Source: Streptomyces sp. R28 (GTDB taxonomy: Bacteria; Actinomycetota; Actinomycetes; Streptomycetales; Streptomycetaceae). Taken from it: a stretch of DNA of 64,000 nucleotides. The translations under genes were made by a program, and so were the position numbers. The notes beneath the pieces are model-generated. The model saw only the letters and a list, made by a program, of their open reading frames with translations, made no database searches and had not been told where the DNA came from. Shown here piece after piece: positions 51,360 to 60,391 of the stretch (positions within the stretch are counted from its first letter, which is position 1; every line of letters starts with the position of its first letter). The stretch spans positions 10,591,001 through 10,655,000 of the forward strand of contig NZ_CP163439.1 of assembly GCF_041052385.1 (NCBI RefSeq), given 5' to 3'.

Positions 51360-51587
51360 GTGAGCACGGCAGAAGTTGCTCACCGGTCCTTGCTAACCAT
51401 CCGTGACCTCATCGGATCGGGTGGAACCACCGAGGCGGAGACCTACCGAGAGGCGTATGCCCGCTACGCGTCCGCGCTATGGCAGCTGCGCCAAGCCATG
51501 CGCAAAGAAGCGATCGCGACCCCGCTGAATCTTGAAGATCCAGTGCTCATCAGGGAACAGCTTCCTCCGGCCAACAGAGACGACTGA
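51360..51587 (+). CDS. Small hypothetical helical protein
   Basis: A 75-residue frame from GTG 51360. The sequence is mostly helical and charged (EAETYREAYARYASALWQLR, then QAMRKEAIA) with sound codon bias, but the ribosome site is weak. No family is recognised. It lies at the start of the transposase relic and could be a small DNA-binding or coiled-coil protein. Confidence 0.5.
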   Translation: MSTAEVAHRSLLTIRDLIGSGGTTEAETYREAYARYASALWQLRQAMRKEAIATPLNLEDPVLIREQLPPANRDD

Positions 51588-51719
51588 GCCAGCAGTTAAA
51601 CGACAAGCTGAGTGAGGCGGTGAGGCTGCCCAGTTTATGCGGCTCGACCGGGGGCTCACGGTGCCCCACACCCGCACTCCGTCGGACACCGCCGACCGAT
51701 CGAGCAAGGAGACACGATG

Positions 51720-52001
51720 AAGAGCTGCGCTGGGGCACAGCGGGGTGGCAGCCTGTGCTGCTGCAGCAGACGCCGCCTCCGGTGACCAAGGCGGTGACGT
51801 TGTTGCCGAGGGTGGCGGCGTCGGCCTTGACGACGTAGATCTTCCAGGGCTCCTCCGGGACCGGGCAACAGACCTTGTCCTGGAGGGCATAGCAGTGTTG
51901 TTCTGCTCGAGGCTCGTCGGCCCAACCTCCTTGTGGCGTCCAGCGGCTGCGATGACCTCTGTGGTGCTCTCGACCTCGACGGTGGGGCGGTCGATGACCT
52001 G
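51720..52001 (-). pseudogene. ArsI/CadI-type dioxygenase C-terminal relic
   Basis: Directly after the PPOX stop, the minus strand reads VEVESTTEVIAAAGRHKEVG with PTSLEQNN. After a frameshift near 51890 it reads CYALQDKV, EEPWKIYVVKADAATLGNNV, then GGGVCCSSTGC. This matches the C-terminal half of ArsI/CadI glyoxalase-fold proteins, which cleave the C-As bond of organoarsenicals or respond to cadmium, including the Cys-rich tail. The N-terminal half and start are missing. No other ars gene is seen nearby. Confidence 0.65.
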
Positions 52002-52388
52002 TTACCGGGCGAGGCGCACACGGATGCCCAGCGTCCTGTCGCCTCCCCGGCTCAGCCGACTGTTGAGGATCATGAGGCGGCCGAGGATGCCGTACTTGCG
52101 GGCGATGAGTTTGCGGTAGCGGACGCCGGTCGCCTCGTCGACGATCTCGGCAGTTGCTGGGACCTGGTCGCCCGTCGGGTTGCCGCGCAGGTCGCAGGGG
52201 CCGACGAGGATGTCGCCGCGTGCCCGGATCCGCTTGACCTTCCAGGAGCCGGCAGGGGTCCGCACGCCCAGCGTGTCGCCGTCGCGCACCACCCACACGG
52301 GGGTGGCGACCGGGGCGCCGTTCTTGCGATAGCTGGTGACCAGCACGTACTTGCCGGTGCCGAGCTGCTCCAGCAACGTGTCGTCCAT
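52002..52388 (-). CDS. PPOX-class F420-dependent oxidoreductase-like protein
   Basis: A 128-residue split-barrel protein with the family pattern YVLVTSYRKNGAPVATPVWV (about 14-33), LGVRTPAGSWKVKRIRARGD, ILVGPCDLRGNPTG and RYRKLIARKYGILGRLM. Members use deazaflavin F420 or flavin to reduce diverse substrates. AAGGAG lies 12 bases before ATG 52388. It is downstream of the SDR gene on the same strand with a 200-base gap, so co-transcription is possible but not certain. Confidence 0.85.
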   Translation of the reverse strand: MDDTLLEQLGTGKYVLVTSYRKNGAPVATPVWVVRDGDTLGVRTPAGSWKVKRIRARGDILVGPCDLRGNPTGDQVPATAEIVDEATGVRYRKLIARKYGILGRLMILNSRLSRGGDRTLGIRVRLAR

Positions 52389-52590
52389 GATGCGCTTGTG
52401 CTCCTTACTGTCGATTCGCCGCGCCGACCGGTGGCCCGGTGGCATCGGCACATGCGTCGGTTCCGCGTCGACGCTGCTGGGGGCCGTCTGGGGGCCGGCC
52501 CTCAGCAGCGCGAGGTCCTCCGCCCGCCGGAGCTGAGCTGACTGCGTCCATGTGCGGGGCGGCTTTCGAGCGCGGTGGTGGTGACGGTGC

Positions 52591-53352
52591 TCAGACCTGT
52601 TCGGTGGGGCGTACGAGCACTTCGGCGACGGCCACGTGCCGGGGGCGGGTGACGATGAAGCCGACGCTTTCGGCGACGTCCTGGCTCTGGAGCCGCTCGA
52701 TGCCCCCCATGACGGCGGCGAGTTGCTGCTGTACGGCGTCCGAGTTGTGGCTGCGCAGTTCGGTGTCGACGCTGCCCGGCTCGACCACGGACACGCGGAC
52801 GTGCTGGCGCGCCAGTTCCTGGCGCAGTGCTTCGCTGAAGGCGCCGACACCGAACTTGGTGGCGCAGTACGCCGCCTGCATGGCGTAGGCATTGCGCCCG
52901 GAGAGTGAGCCGACGTTGACGATGTCGGCGACCTGGCGCGGCCCGTCGGCGGCGGCCTTCACCAGGTGGGGGATGGCCGCGTGGGTGGTGTACATCAGGC
53001 CCATGAGGTTGATGTCGATCATGCGGCGCCATTCGTTCAGGTCCGCACCGGGGACGGGCCCGAGCAGCATGAGGCCGGCGTTGTTGACCACGGTGTCCAG
53101 ACGGCCCAGGCCCTCGACGGTCCGTTCGACCGCTGCCGCGGCGGCCTGAGCGTCGGTGACGTCGGCGGGCACCACGAGGGCCTTGCCGCCGGCGTCGGAG
53201 ATTTCCGCGGAGAGGGCCGTGAGCCTGTCCTCGCGGCGGCCGACGAGGGCCACGGAGGCACCTTCACGAGCCAGCTCCAGGGCGGTCGCATGGCCGATGC
53301 CGCTGGATGCCCCGGTGACCAGAGCGACGGTTCCTTCAAGACGGCGAGTCAT
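52591..53352 (-). CDS. Short-chain dehydrogenase/reductase
   Basis: A 253-residue classical SDR with TGASSGIGHATALELAREGA (cofactor loop), NNAG, Ser in NVGSLSGR, and Tyr/Lys in YCATKFGVGAFSEALRQELA. GRREDRL after the second strand suggests NADP(H) preference. It is divergent from a TetR regulator, a usual pairing in which the regulator controls the SDR. The substrate is unknown; the family often reduces ketones or quinones. Confidence 0.92.
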   Translation of the reverse strand: MTRRLEGTVALVTGASSGIGHATALELAREGASVALVGRREDRLTALSAEISDAGGKALVVPADVTDAQAAAAAVERTVEGLGRLDTVVNNAGLMLLGPVPGADLNEWRRMIDINLMGLMYTTHAAIPHLVKAAADGPRQVADIVNVGSLSGRNAYAMQAAYCATKFGVGAFSEALRQELARQHVRVSVVEPGSVDTELRSHNSDAVQQQLAAVMGGIERLQSQDVAESVGFIVTRPRHVAVAEVLVRPTEQV

Positions 53353-53480
53353 GGTTTTCAGGCCTTTCGGTGGTGAGGGAGTACAGCCACGTCGTGCGGG
53401 GCGTATGGGAGAGGCGGGCCGTACGGGAGAGGGGGTACGGCCCTGTCGGTCCGGTACCGAGTCAAAGGCACAATGGGGAA

Positions 53481-54089
53481 GTGAGCATCAACAGGCAGCA
53501 GACCACTGACACGACGCGCCAGGGGACCCGGGCGGACAGAGGACTTTCGCCCCGCGAGCGCCTGGTAGAGGCCGCGTCGCGGCTCTTCTACTACGAGGGC
53601 GTCCGTGCGGTCGGCGTGGAGCGGCTGATCGCCGAGGCCGGGGTGACGAAGGTGACCTTCTACCGCCACTTCGCTGCCAAGGACGACCTGGTCGTGGCCT
53701 ATCTGCTGACCAAGGACGCCTACTACAAAGAGGTGGCCGAACCGCTGGCCGCCGCGCACCCGCCCGCTGAAGCGATTGACCTGATCTTCGAGGCCATCGC
53801 CGAGCACGCTCGCGAGCGCGGCTTTCGCGGATCGCCGTTCCTGAACGCGGCCGCCGAGTACCCGGACGCAGACCACCCGGTTCGCATCTTGGTGACGGCG
53901 CACCGGGAATGGATCCGCAGCCTCTTCCAGGGCCTGCTCACCCGCCTGGGCCACACCGACCCGGAGTCGGCAGCCGGTGCGCTGCTGATGCTGTACGACG
54001 GAGCGATGGCGGCCGGCTACCTGGATGATTCGACGGCTGCCCACAAGACGCTGGTGGATGCTGTCCGACTGATCCGATCCGGAGGCTGA
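53481..54089 (+). CDS. TetR/AcrR-family transcriptional regulator
   Basis: A 202-residue TetR protein. The HTH (about 22-68) reads RLVEAASRLFYYEGVRAVGV, then ERLIAEAGVTKVTFYRHFAA. The C-terminal domain contains NAAAEYPDADHPVR and MLYDGAMAAGYLDD, as in repressors of divergent oxidoreductases. GTG 53481 is used; the frame is open upstream but with no better site. It probably represses the SDR at 52591 and itself. Confidence 0.9.
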   Translation: MSINRQQTTDTTRQGTRADRGLSPRERLVEAASRLFYYEGVRAVGVERLIAEAGVTKVTFYRHFAAKDDLVVAYLLTKDAYYKEVAEPLAAAHPPAEAIDLIFEAIAEHARERGFRGSPFLNAAAEYPDADHPVRILVTAHREWIRSLFQGLLTRLGHTDPESAAGALLMLYDGAMAAGYLDDSTAAHKTLVDAVRLIRSGG

Positions 54090-54666
54090 CCCTGGCGCGA
54101 CCGCGCGGAGCACTGGCTCCGTGCGGTGTCCCGGCCAGGTCGGGACACGGATTGGCTTCATGGAATCCTCTGATCGCTCGCCGATGTGCATCGGCAACCC
54201 GTGGCGGCTCTCCCGGGAAAGCGGCCCGATGGGGTGGTTATGCCGGCCGCCTCAGCTAGTAGGTAGACCGGTCACTCTACCTATCGACGGTAACACCCGT
54301 GGCGTCCGCGCGCCAACGGTCACCCCTTGCACGTCATCCCTCACCGACCGTCATGAGTCCTTGGCGTGCATCCCGCGGGAGAGGGCTGGTTTCTGTTTCA
54401 TGGGCGCAGACGGCGCGCAGACGGCCGGACGCCTGAAACGTCCTCATGAAACAGCCGGGGCTGGTGAGCGGCGACTTCAAGCGTGTGGAATCGGACGACT
54501 GCCCGATGTCCACCTGTGCCGCCCCTGTGGGATCGCCGTGCCGTGCCGTGCCGGCAAGGGCAAAGTGCCATGCAGTGGCTCACCGCCCGCTTCCGCCCCG
54601 TGCCATCGTTGGCCAAAGCCCTGAACGTGGCTTCCTGATGGCGCAAGGGGCGGCTCGCGGGCAGCT
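54090..54666. promoter_or_regulatory. Non-coding stretch with a TetR-type operator
   Basis: No credible gene lies here. A perfect 8-bp inverted repeat with an eight-base spacer, TAGGTAGA (54260-54267) and TCTACCTA (54276-54283), has the form of a TetR-family operator. There is no intact gene immediately downstream on either strand, so its target may have been lost. Confidence 0.5.
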
Positions 54667-55065
54667 TCAGCCTCCCGCGCTGCTGGCAGGGGGTCTGATG
54701 ACGGTGACGTGCTGGTGGGCTTCGAGGGCCTCGCGCAGGGTGGCGTTGTCGATGGTGAGGCGTCGGATGTGGTCTTCGTAGAGGTGCAGGTGGCGGGTGA
54801 GGTCTACTTCCTCTCGCCGCAGGCGGGCGATGGTGGCTCGGTCGGAGGTGGTGCCACGCGCACGTGGTGGGGCTGCGGAGCCGAGAACCTGCTGTGCCTT
54901 CAGTGGGGTGATCTGTTCGGGGAAGTCGCGATAGAGGGTCTGGCGGTTGACCTGCAGGCGGCGGGCGAGGGCGGAGACGGTGGCGCGTGGTCCGTTCTCC
55001 GCTTCTGGCGGCAGGGTGTCGATCATGGCTTCGACGGCTTGGGGGGTGGGGTTGTGCCGTCTCAT
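54667..55065 (-). CDS. DUF6262/TnpC-like accessory protein of an integrase module
   Basis: A 132-residue protein. An HTH segment (TVSALARRLQVNRQTLYRDF, about 30-49) is followed by a long charged coiled-coil (DRATIARLRREEVDLTRHLH, about 73-115). This is the layout of the small TnpC/DUF6262 protein that follows a tyrosine recombinase in Tn554-like modules. ATG 55065 overlaps the stop of the integrase remnant (ATGA). It may be intact but has lost its partner recombinase. Confidence 0.65.
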   Translation of the reverse strand: MRRHNPTPQAVEAMIDTLPPEAENGPRATVSALARRLQVNRQTLYRDFPEQITPLKAQQVLGSAAPPRARGTTSDRATIARLRREEVDLTRHLHLYEDHIRRLTIDNATLREALEAHQHVTVIRPPASSAGG

Positions 55066-55069
55066 GTGG

Positions 55070-55300
55070 ATGCGTCGCCGTGTTCACCTTCGGTGAAGGC
55101 GCCGTTGTTGCAGGCTGGGGGTTTGTATTCGGGCAGGGACGGGGCAGCGGTGGGGTTGGCCGGGGGCCGGCACAGGCGGCGGTTGGGGTTGGTGCTGCAG
55201 GTGACGAACGTGCCGGGGTAGATCCGGGGGGTCGTTGCGGATCATGAGTTTGCGCATCTGCGCTTGGTCGGGGCACAAGGCCCGCGCATGGGGCGGGGGC
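55070..55300 (-). pseudogene. Tn554-like integrase C-terminal relic
   Basis: The minus strand reads ALCPDQAQMRKLMIRNDP, then after a frameshift RIYPGTFVTCSTNPNRRLCR, PSLPEYKPPACNNGAFTEGE and a stop. This is the Cys-containing C-terminal tail found in large actinobacterial site-specific integrases. The catalytic Arg-His-Arg-Tyr domain is not present in the window. It ends at the start of the TnpC-like gene. Confidence 0.65.
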
Positions 55301-56259
55301 ACTCACGTCAAGCGAGTGGCCCCGCCCCATAGGCCGGCCTCACGGACCGTGGAACCACATCTTCATCAGCGGAGCCGTACGCACCCGAAAGGGAACTGAG
55401 CCGTGTGGGACCGACTCCGCGCGTCGGTCGCACCCCTTCGCCTACGCCCAGTCCACTCCCAGGTCGCCACGGGCGGACGGGCGTGGTCGGGGTGCTGACA
55501 TCTCCGTTGCGGCCGCGTTTGCCCATGCCCCTGGCTGGAGTTGAGGAGTGGGAGGCGGGATGGGTGGCGCGGACGCCCCGGGGATCGGGGCGCGCTCACC
55601 GGTGTTGTGCGTCGGCGGGGGCCTGCGCGCGGTGCCGCCGTCAGTGCGGCGGCGATGTCCAGCGGGGGACGTCGGCGGGGGAGGGGTCGGGGCGGGCGCG
55701 GTGCAGGTGTGCGGGGTGGCGTCACCGGCCGGAGGCGTCGGGGGCGACGTCGACGCCGACTTCCGCCACTGGCTCGGGTTTCACCAGCGTGACGGCGCCG
55801 GTCCGAGGTGGAGACCTTGGCGTGTTTGGTCAGCAGGTTGAGCACGTCACGGTCACTGCGCTGGGCCTTCGGCGCCTGTGCTGCTGCCGGGGCGAGCTTC
55901 TCGTCGATGCTGGCGAAGGACTCGGTGAGGCTGCGGGCGCCGGGACTGGCCGGCAGGATGCCCTTTACCGAGCTCACGGACTTCCGCACCCAGGCCCTGG
56001 CCCGGCTCGCCGCCCAGCATGAGGAGATCGTCCGGCTCCGCGAGGCCGCCGCCGGAATTTGAGGCGGGCGCGGGCAGTGGTCCCGTCAGCCGCTGTTGCG
56101 AAAGACGAGCAGATAGTGCCAGAAGAGGAGCCTGCGGATGCTGCATCCAGGCAGCAGGACCGCGGCCTCCCGACGGATCTGCAGCAGGGGAACGGCCGGC
56201 TGGCTCACCGGCGCTTTCACCGGTTCTCGACCGGTCGCAGCGGCGGCAGGGCGAAGCCA
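55301..56259. other. Decayed coding DNA, no intact gene
   Basis: On the minus strand, 55990-55800 reads SIDEKLAPAAAQAPKAQRSD and RDVLNLLTKHAKVST. After a frameshift it continues VTLVKPEPVAEVGVDVAPDA to about 55720, then degenerates; the family is not recognised. On the plus strand near 55972-56060, LTDFRTQALARLAAQHEEIV with RLREAAAGI looks like the tail of a transposon accessory protein. Neither has a usable start or complete domain. Confidence 0.45.
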
Positions 56260-57183
56260 TCAAGCCGCGCGTGACGGCGGCATCCCGGCTCCCGCCCTTG
56301 TTGCGTCGGTGCCCCAGCTGGCCAGCAGTCGTAGTGCCTCCGCGGACGGGGAACCGGGTTCGGCGTGGTACGTCGCCAGTGTCTGTTCGTGGTCGTCGGC
56401 CAGGTGGAACGACTCGAGGCGGAGGTCGAGTTCGCCGACGAGCGGGTGGTGCAGGCGCTGGATGCCGTGGCACTTGTCCTTGACGTCGTGGGCGGCCCAC
56501 AGTCGCCTGAACTCCTCGCTCTTCACGGAGAGTTCGCCCACCAGCGCGGACAGCCGGGGGTCGTTGGGATGGGAGCCGGCGTCCATGCGCAGCTGAGAGA
56601 CGACGTCGTTCGCTTTGTGCTCCCAGTCCACGAACAGGTCGCGGTACTCGGGCCTCAGGAACACCAGCCGCGCCCAGTTCCGCTCGTGCTCGGGCAGCTC
56701 GGCCCAGTCGCCGAAGACCGCCGCGGCCATCCGGTTCCAGGCGAGGATGTCCGAGCGCCGCCCCACGAGGATCGCCGGGCCGCCCTCCATGGTGTCCAGC
56801 AGCGTCCGCAGGGGGCCCCGCACCTGCTGGGTGCGGCCGGCCGGCTTCTTCTTCTGCTGTTTCGGCTTCGCCAGGTGTGTGAGGTGGGCGTGCTCGGCGT
56901 CGCTCAGCCTGAGCGCGCGGGCGATGGCGTCGAGGACCTCCGCCGACACGTGCCGCCCGTTGCCCTGCTCCAGGCGCGTGTAGTACCCCACCGACACCCC
57001 GGCCAGCTGCGCCAGCTCCTCGCGGCGCAGCCCCGGCACCCGCCGGTGCCGCCCGAAGTCCGGCAGGCCCACGTCCTCCGGCTTCAGCCGGGCCCGCCGG
57101 GTGCGCAAGAACTCACTGAGCTCGGCACGCGGGTCCAGAGCGCCGTCGGCGGGCTCGTGCACCGGTTCGGGGTATTCGTCCAT
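56260..57183 (-). CDS. XRE-family regulator with MmyB-like ligand-binding domain
   Basis: A 307-residue protein of the same type as the one at 11211. The HTH contains RVPGLRREELAQLAGVSVGY followed by YTRLEQGNGRHVS, and the MmyB-like domain has NWARLVFLRPEYRDLFVDWE and LRLESFHLADDHEQTLATYH. ATG 57183 follows CGAGGC. It is divergent from an aldehyde dehydrogenase gene 174 bases away and most likely regulates it. A Lys-rich segment (KPKQQKKKP) lies between the domains. Confidence 0.9.
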   Translation of the reverse strand: MDEYPEPVHEPADGALDPRAELSEFLRTRRARLKPEDVGLPDFGRHRRVPGLRREELAQLAGVSVGYYTRLEQGNGRHVSAEVLDAIARALRLSDAEHAHLTHLAKPKQQKKKPAGRTQQVRGPLRTLLDTMEGGPAILVGRRSDILAWNRMAAAVFGDWAELPEHERNWARLVFLRPEYRDLFVDWEHKANDVVSQLRMDAGSHPNDPRLSALVGELSVKSEEFRRLWAAHDVKDKCHGIQRLHHPLVGELDLRLESFHLADDHEQTLATYHAEPGSPSAEALRLLASWGTDATRAGAGMPPSRAA

Positions 57184-57356
57184 GCCTCGAGTATCCCCGG
57201 TCGGACGCACACCAGCCTGCCCCAGTCAGTGGTAGGCACAGCGGATGTACACAAAGCCGTGACCTGGGTGAATACCGGATCGTCCAGCAGGCTGGAGACC
57301 GTGCCCGGCTGGAAGGCAGCCGGGCCGTGGCTTGCATCAAGAACGGAGCACGCCCC

Positions 57357-58703
57357 ATGACCGCAACACAGGGGACCGAGTCGAGGACGCACCGGACCGA
57401 AACGGCCGCGGAGGTGGTCGGCCGCCTTCGTGCGACGTTCAACACCGGCGTCACCCGCCCACTGGACTGGCGCATCGACCAGCTGCGGCGGCTGAGGGCA
57501 CTGCTGGTCGAGAACGAGCAGGAGCTGATCGAAGCGCTCTGGGCGGACCTGAGGAAGAACGCCGCCGAGGCGAAGGCGCAGGAGATCGACTTCACCGTTG
57601 CTGACATCGACGAGACGCTGGCGAGTCTCGAGAGCTGGCTTCAGCCTCGCCCGGTGGAGGTTCCTGCCCACTTCGGTCCCACGACAACGGCATACACCAC
57701 GTACGATCCGCTCGGGGTCGTCCTGGTGATCGCTCCGTGGAATTTCCCGCTGCACCTTCTCATCGACCCCATCATCGGCGCACTGGCCGCCGGAAACACG
57801 GTGGTGGCCAAGCCGAGCGAGATCTCGGTGCACACATCGGCAGTGGCTTCACGCCTCCTGCGAGAGTACTTCGACGCCGACGTGCTCACCGTGGTCGAGG
57901 GGGGAGCCGAGGAGACCACGGCCCTCCTGGCGCAGCGTTTCGACCACATCTTCTACACGGGCAATGGCACGGTCGGCCGGATCGTCATGGCCGCAGCCGC
58001 CAAGAACCTCACCCCCGTCACGCTCGAACTCGGAGGCAAGTCACCGGTCTTCGTGGCACCTGACGCTGACGTGGACGAGACCGCGAAGCGGCTGGTCGGC
58101 GCCAAGTTCGGCAACGCGGGGCAGCAGTGCATAGCCCCCGACTACGTTCTGGCTGACCCTGCCACCGCTGCCGCACTGGTCCCCGCCCTCCGCGCGGCGG
58201 TGGAAGCCCAGTTCGGCTCCACCCCGCAGACCTCAGCCGGCTTCGGCCGGATCATCAACGAGCGGCACTTCGACCGGCTCACGCGTCTGCTGGACTCCGG
58301 CCGGGCGGCGGTGGGAGGCCGGCACGACCGCGACGACCTGTTCATCGCACCGACCGTGCTCACCGATGTCGACCCCGCATCGCCGGTCATGCAGGAGGAG
58401 ATCTTCGGTCCGATCCTCGCCGTCGTCGAAGTCGAAGACCTCGATGCCGCTATCGCCTTCATCAATGAACGCGACAAGCCCCTCGCGCTCTACGCCTTCA
58501 CCACGTCCGAGGCCACCAAGTCGCGCCTCGTGAACGAGACGTCCTCCGGCGGCGTCGCCTGGGGTCAGCCGGTGATGCAACTGCTCATGCCCGGCCTGCC
58601 TTTCGGTGGCGTCGGAGAAAGCGGCATGGGCCGGTACCACGGCCGGTATTCCCTCGAGACGTTCAGCCACCTCAAGGGTGTCGCAGACGTACCGCTCAGC
58701 TAG
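57357..58703 (+). CDS. Aldehyde dehydrogenase (class 3-like)
   Basis: A 448-residue NAD(P)-dependent aldehyde dehydrogenase of the coniferyl/fatty aldehyde (ALDH3-like) group. Visible motifs are VLVIAPWNFPLHLLIDPIIG, AGNTVVAKPSEI, FYTGNGTVGRIV, TLELGGKSP with the general-base Glu, FGNAGQQCIAPDYVL with the catalytic Cys, and EEIFGPILAVV. GGAG lies eight bases before ATG 57357. It oxidises an aldehyde to an acid in the cytoplasm. The divergent MmyB-type regulator suggests induction by its substrate. No link to the distant biosynthetic cluster is shown. Confidence 0.93.
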   Translation: MTATQGTESRTHRTETAAEVVGRLRATFNTGVTRPLDWRIDQLRRLRALLVENEQELIEALWADLRKNAAEAKAQEIDFTVADIDETLASLESWLQPRPVEVPAHFGPTTTAYTTYDPLGVVLVIAPWNFPLHLLIDPIIGALAAGNTVVAKPSEISVHTSAVASRLLREYFDADVLTVVEGGAEETTALLAQRFDHIFYTGNGTVGRIVMAAAAKNLTPVTLELGGKSPVFVAPDADVDETAKRLVGAKFGNAGQQCIAPDYVLADPATAAALVPALRAAVEAQFGSTPQTSAGFGRIINERHFDRLTRLLDSGRAAVGGRHDRDDLFIAPTVLTDVDPASPVMQEEIFGPILAVVEVEDLDAAIAFINERDKPLALYAFTTSEATKSRLVNETSSGGVAWGQPVMQLLMPGLPFGGVGESGMGRYHGRYSLETFSHLKGVADVPLS

Positions 58704-59226
58704 CCTCGCGCTTTCGTGAAGCAGGCTGCCCGATGGGCGATCGGCCGGCGGAAGTGCCTCAGGCCGGTGAGAATGAGGATCGCTGAGATCGCTGTTCCCG
58801 CCACCGCCGGAAGCGCGTTCCAGGTGAAGCCGTGTATCGGTCCTCTTCGCGGGGGCGCGACGAGGGAGCCGGTAGCGGCGCGGCCTGCAGACACCGATCC
58901 GTACCGACTCCGGCGGCGGCACCCATGACTTTGTCACCTGGCTGACTGCTGATCGTGCGCGAGGAGCGAACGCCCGTACTCCGGCGGGCAGTTGCGCTTG
59001 ACCGGCGTCGACACCGACGCCGACGGGATGCGGCTCTCACCCCGTTCGCCCCCGCGTTCGCCGCCAACACCACCCACACCCCGATCTCGGTCCTCGAACC
59101 GCGTCACCGTCAGCGGGCCCGCGCCTGCCCGAGGACCGTATCCGCGCCTCCGCCGGGACAGCGTGGACCCCCTGCATCGCAGACCTTCATCCCGTTTTCC
59201 TCCGTATTGCAGAAAGAAAGAAACCC
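58704..59226. other. No confident gene
   Basis: A minus-strand frame (58700-58894) ends with a membrane-like stretch, ALPAVAGTAISAILILTGLR, then HFRRP, and may be the tail of a lost transporter. Plus-strand frames before 59227 lack start signals. The last 20 bases provide a purine-rich AGAAAGAAAGAAA leader for the ene-reductase. Confidence 0.4.
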
Positions 59227-60339
59227 ATGACTGTCAACATTTCGGAAGTCTCGCCCGTTCCATCGCTTTTCTCCCCCGTCTCCCTCGGGAAGATCGAGCT
59301 CGCCAACCGCATCGTCATGGCACCGCTGACCCGGGTCCGGGCCGGTTCCTCCGGCATTCCCGGGGACCTGATGGTCGAGTACTACCGCCAGCGGGCGACC
59401 GTCGGAATGATCATCACCGAGGGCACCTACCCCGACCACGCGTCGCAGGGGTATGTCGGTGAGCCGGGCATCGCCACCGACGAGCAGGCGGCCGGCTGGC
59501 AGCGGGTGTTCGAGGCGGTGCACGCCGAGGGCGGCCGCATCGTCCTGCAGATCATGCATGCCGGTCGCGGCACCCACCCCGACATCAACGGCGGCCGCCG
59601 CGTCCTCGCCCCCAGCGCGATCGCCATCGACAAAAAGACGTTCACGGAGAAGGGGGAGCAGCCCTACCCCGTACCGGAAGCGATGACCACCGCAGAGATC
59701 CGGGCAGCCCTGGAGGACTTCGTCGCCGCGGCCCGCCGGGCCATCGAGGCGGGAGCGGACGGCGTGGAAATCCACGGCGCCAACGGCTACCTGCTCCAGG
59801 AGTTCCTCTCCCCGGCGGCCAACCAGCGCACCGATGGATACGGCGGCTCGCCGCAGAACCGCGCCCGCTTCGTCGTCGAGGTCGTCACGGCGGTCGCCCA
59901 GGCCGTCGGCGCCGAGCGGGTCGGGCTGCGGATCTCGCCGGAGGTCGACCTCGGGGACGTCTTCGAGACCGACCGGGACGACGTCCTGGCCACCTACAGC
60001 ACCCTGGTGGACCAGCTGCGCCCGCTGGGCCTGGCCTACCTCTCCGTACTGCACGCCGAGCCGGGCGGCGAGCTGGTACAGGAGCTGCGGCGGCGCTTCG
60101 ACGGCAAGCTGATCGTCAACAGCGGGCCCTTCGGGGGGCAGACCACCCGCGAGGACGCGCTCCAGCAGATCGAGGACGACCACGCCGACGCCGTGGTCGT
60201 GGGCCGGGCCCTCATCGCCAACCCCGACCTGGTCGAGCGCTGGCGGGGTGGCCACCCGGAGAACGAGCCGCGGCCGGAACTGTTCTACGGGGTGGGCGCG
60301 GAAGGTTACACCGACTACCCCTTCCTCGAAGCGGCTTGA
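59227..60339 (+). CDS. Old-yellow-enzyme-type ene-reductase (NemA-like)
   Basis: A 370-residue FMN enzyme with a TIM-barrel pattern: LFSPVSLGKIELANRIVMAP with LTRVRA, IITEGTYPDHASQGYVGEPG, QIMHAGRGTHPDI (His of the substrate pair), VEIHGANGYLLQEFLSPAAN with QRTDGYGGS, and VVGRALIANPDLVERW. It reduces activated C=C bonds of enones or nitro compounds with NAD(P)H. It stands alone, followed by a hairpin 14 bases after its stop. Confidence 0.94.
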   Translation: MTVNISEVSPVPSLFSPVSLGKIELANRIVMAPLTRVRAGSSGIPGDLMVEYYRQRATVGMIITEGTYPDHASQGYVGEPGIATDEQAAGWQRVFEAVHAEGGRIVLQIMHAGRGTHPDINGGRRVLAPSAIAIDKKTFTEKGEQPYPVPEAMTTAEIRAALEDFVAAARRAIEAGADGVEIHGANGYLLQEFLSPAANQRTDGYGGSPQNRARFVVEVVTAVAQAVGAERVGLRISPEVDLGDVFETDRDDVLATYSTLVDQLRPLGLAYLSVLHAEPGGELVQELRRRFDGKLIVNSGPFGGQTTREDALQQIEDDHADAVVVGRALIANPDLVERWRGGHPENEPRPELFYGVGAEGYTDYPFLEAA

Positions 60340-60352
60340 CGCCCACGGTCAC

Positions 60353-60391
60353 GCCTGTCCATGCGGCAGCCCCACTCACACATGGACAGGC
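60353..60391. terminator. Terminator hairpin of the ene-reductase gene
   Basis: GCCTGTCCATG (60353-60363) and CATGGACAGGC (60381-60391) form a perfect 11-bp stem with a 17-base loop directly after the stop codon at 60339. Confidence 0.75.

Noticed and set aside
51717..51900. Possible RiPP precursor: Cys-rich peptide ending GGGVCCSSTGC, and a 22-codon plus-strand frame with a good AAGGAG site
   Set aside because: The minus-strand peptide fits the Cys-rich tail of ArsI/CadI proteins with the expected upstream motif CYALQDKV. No modification enzyme is nearby. The plus-strand micro-ORF is antisense to that relic.
54709..55221. A 170-codon plus-strand frame
   Set aside because: Shadow of the TnpC-like gene and integrase relic, which show family features on the minus strand.
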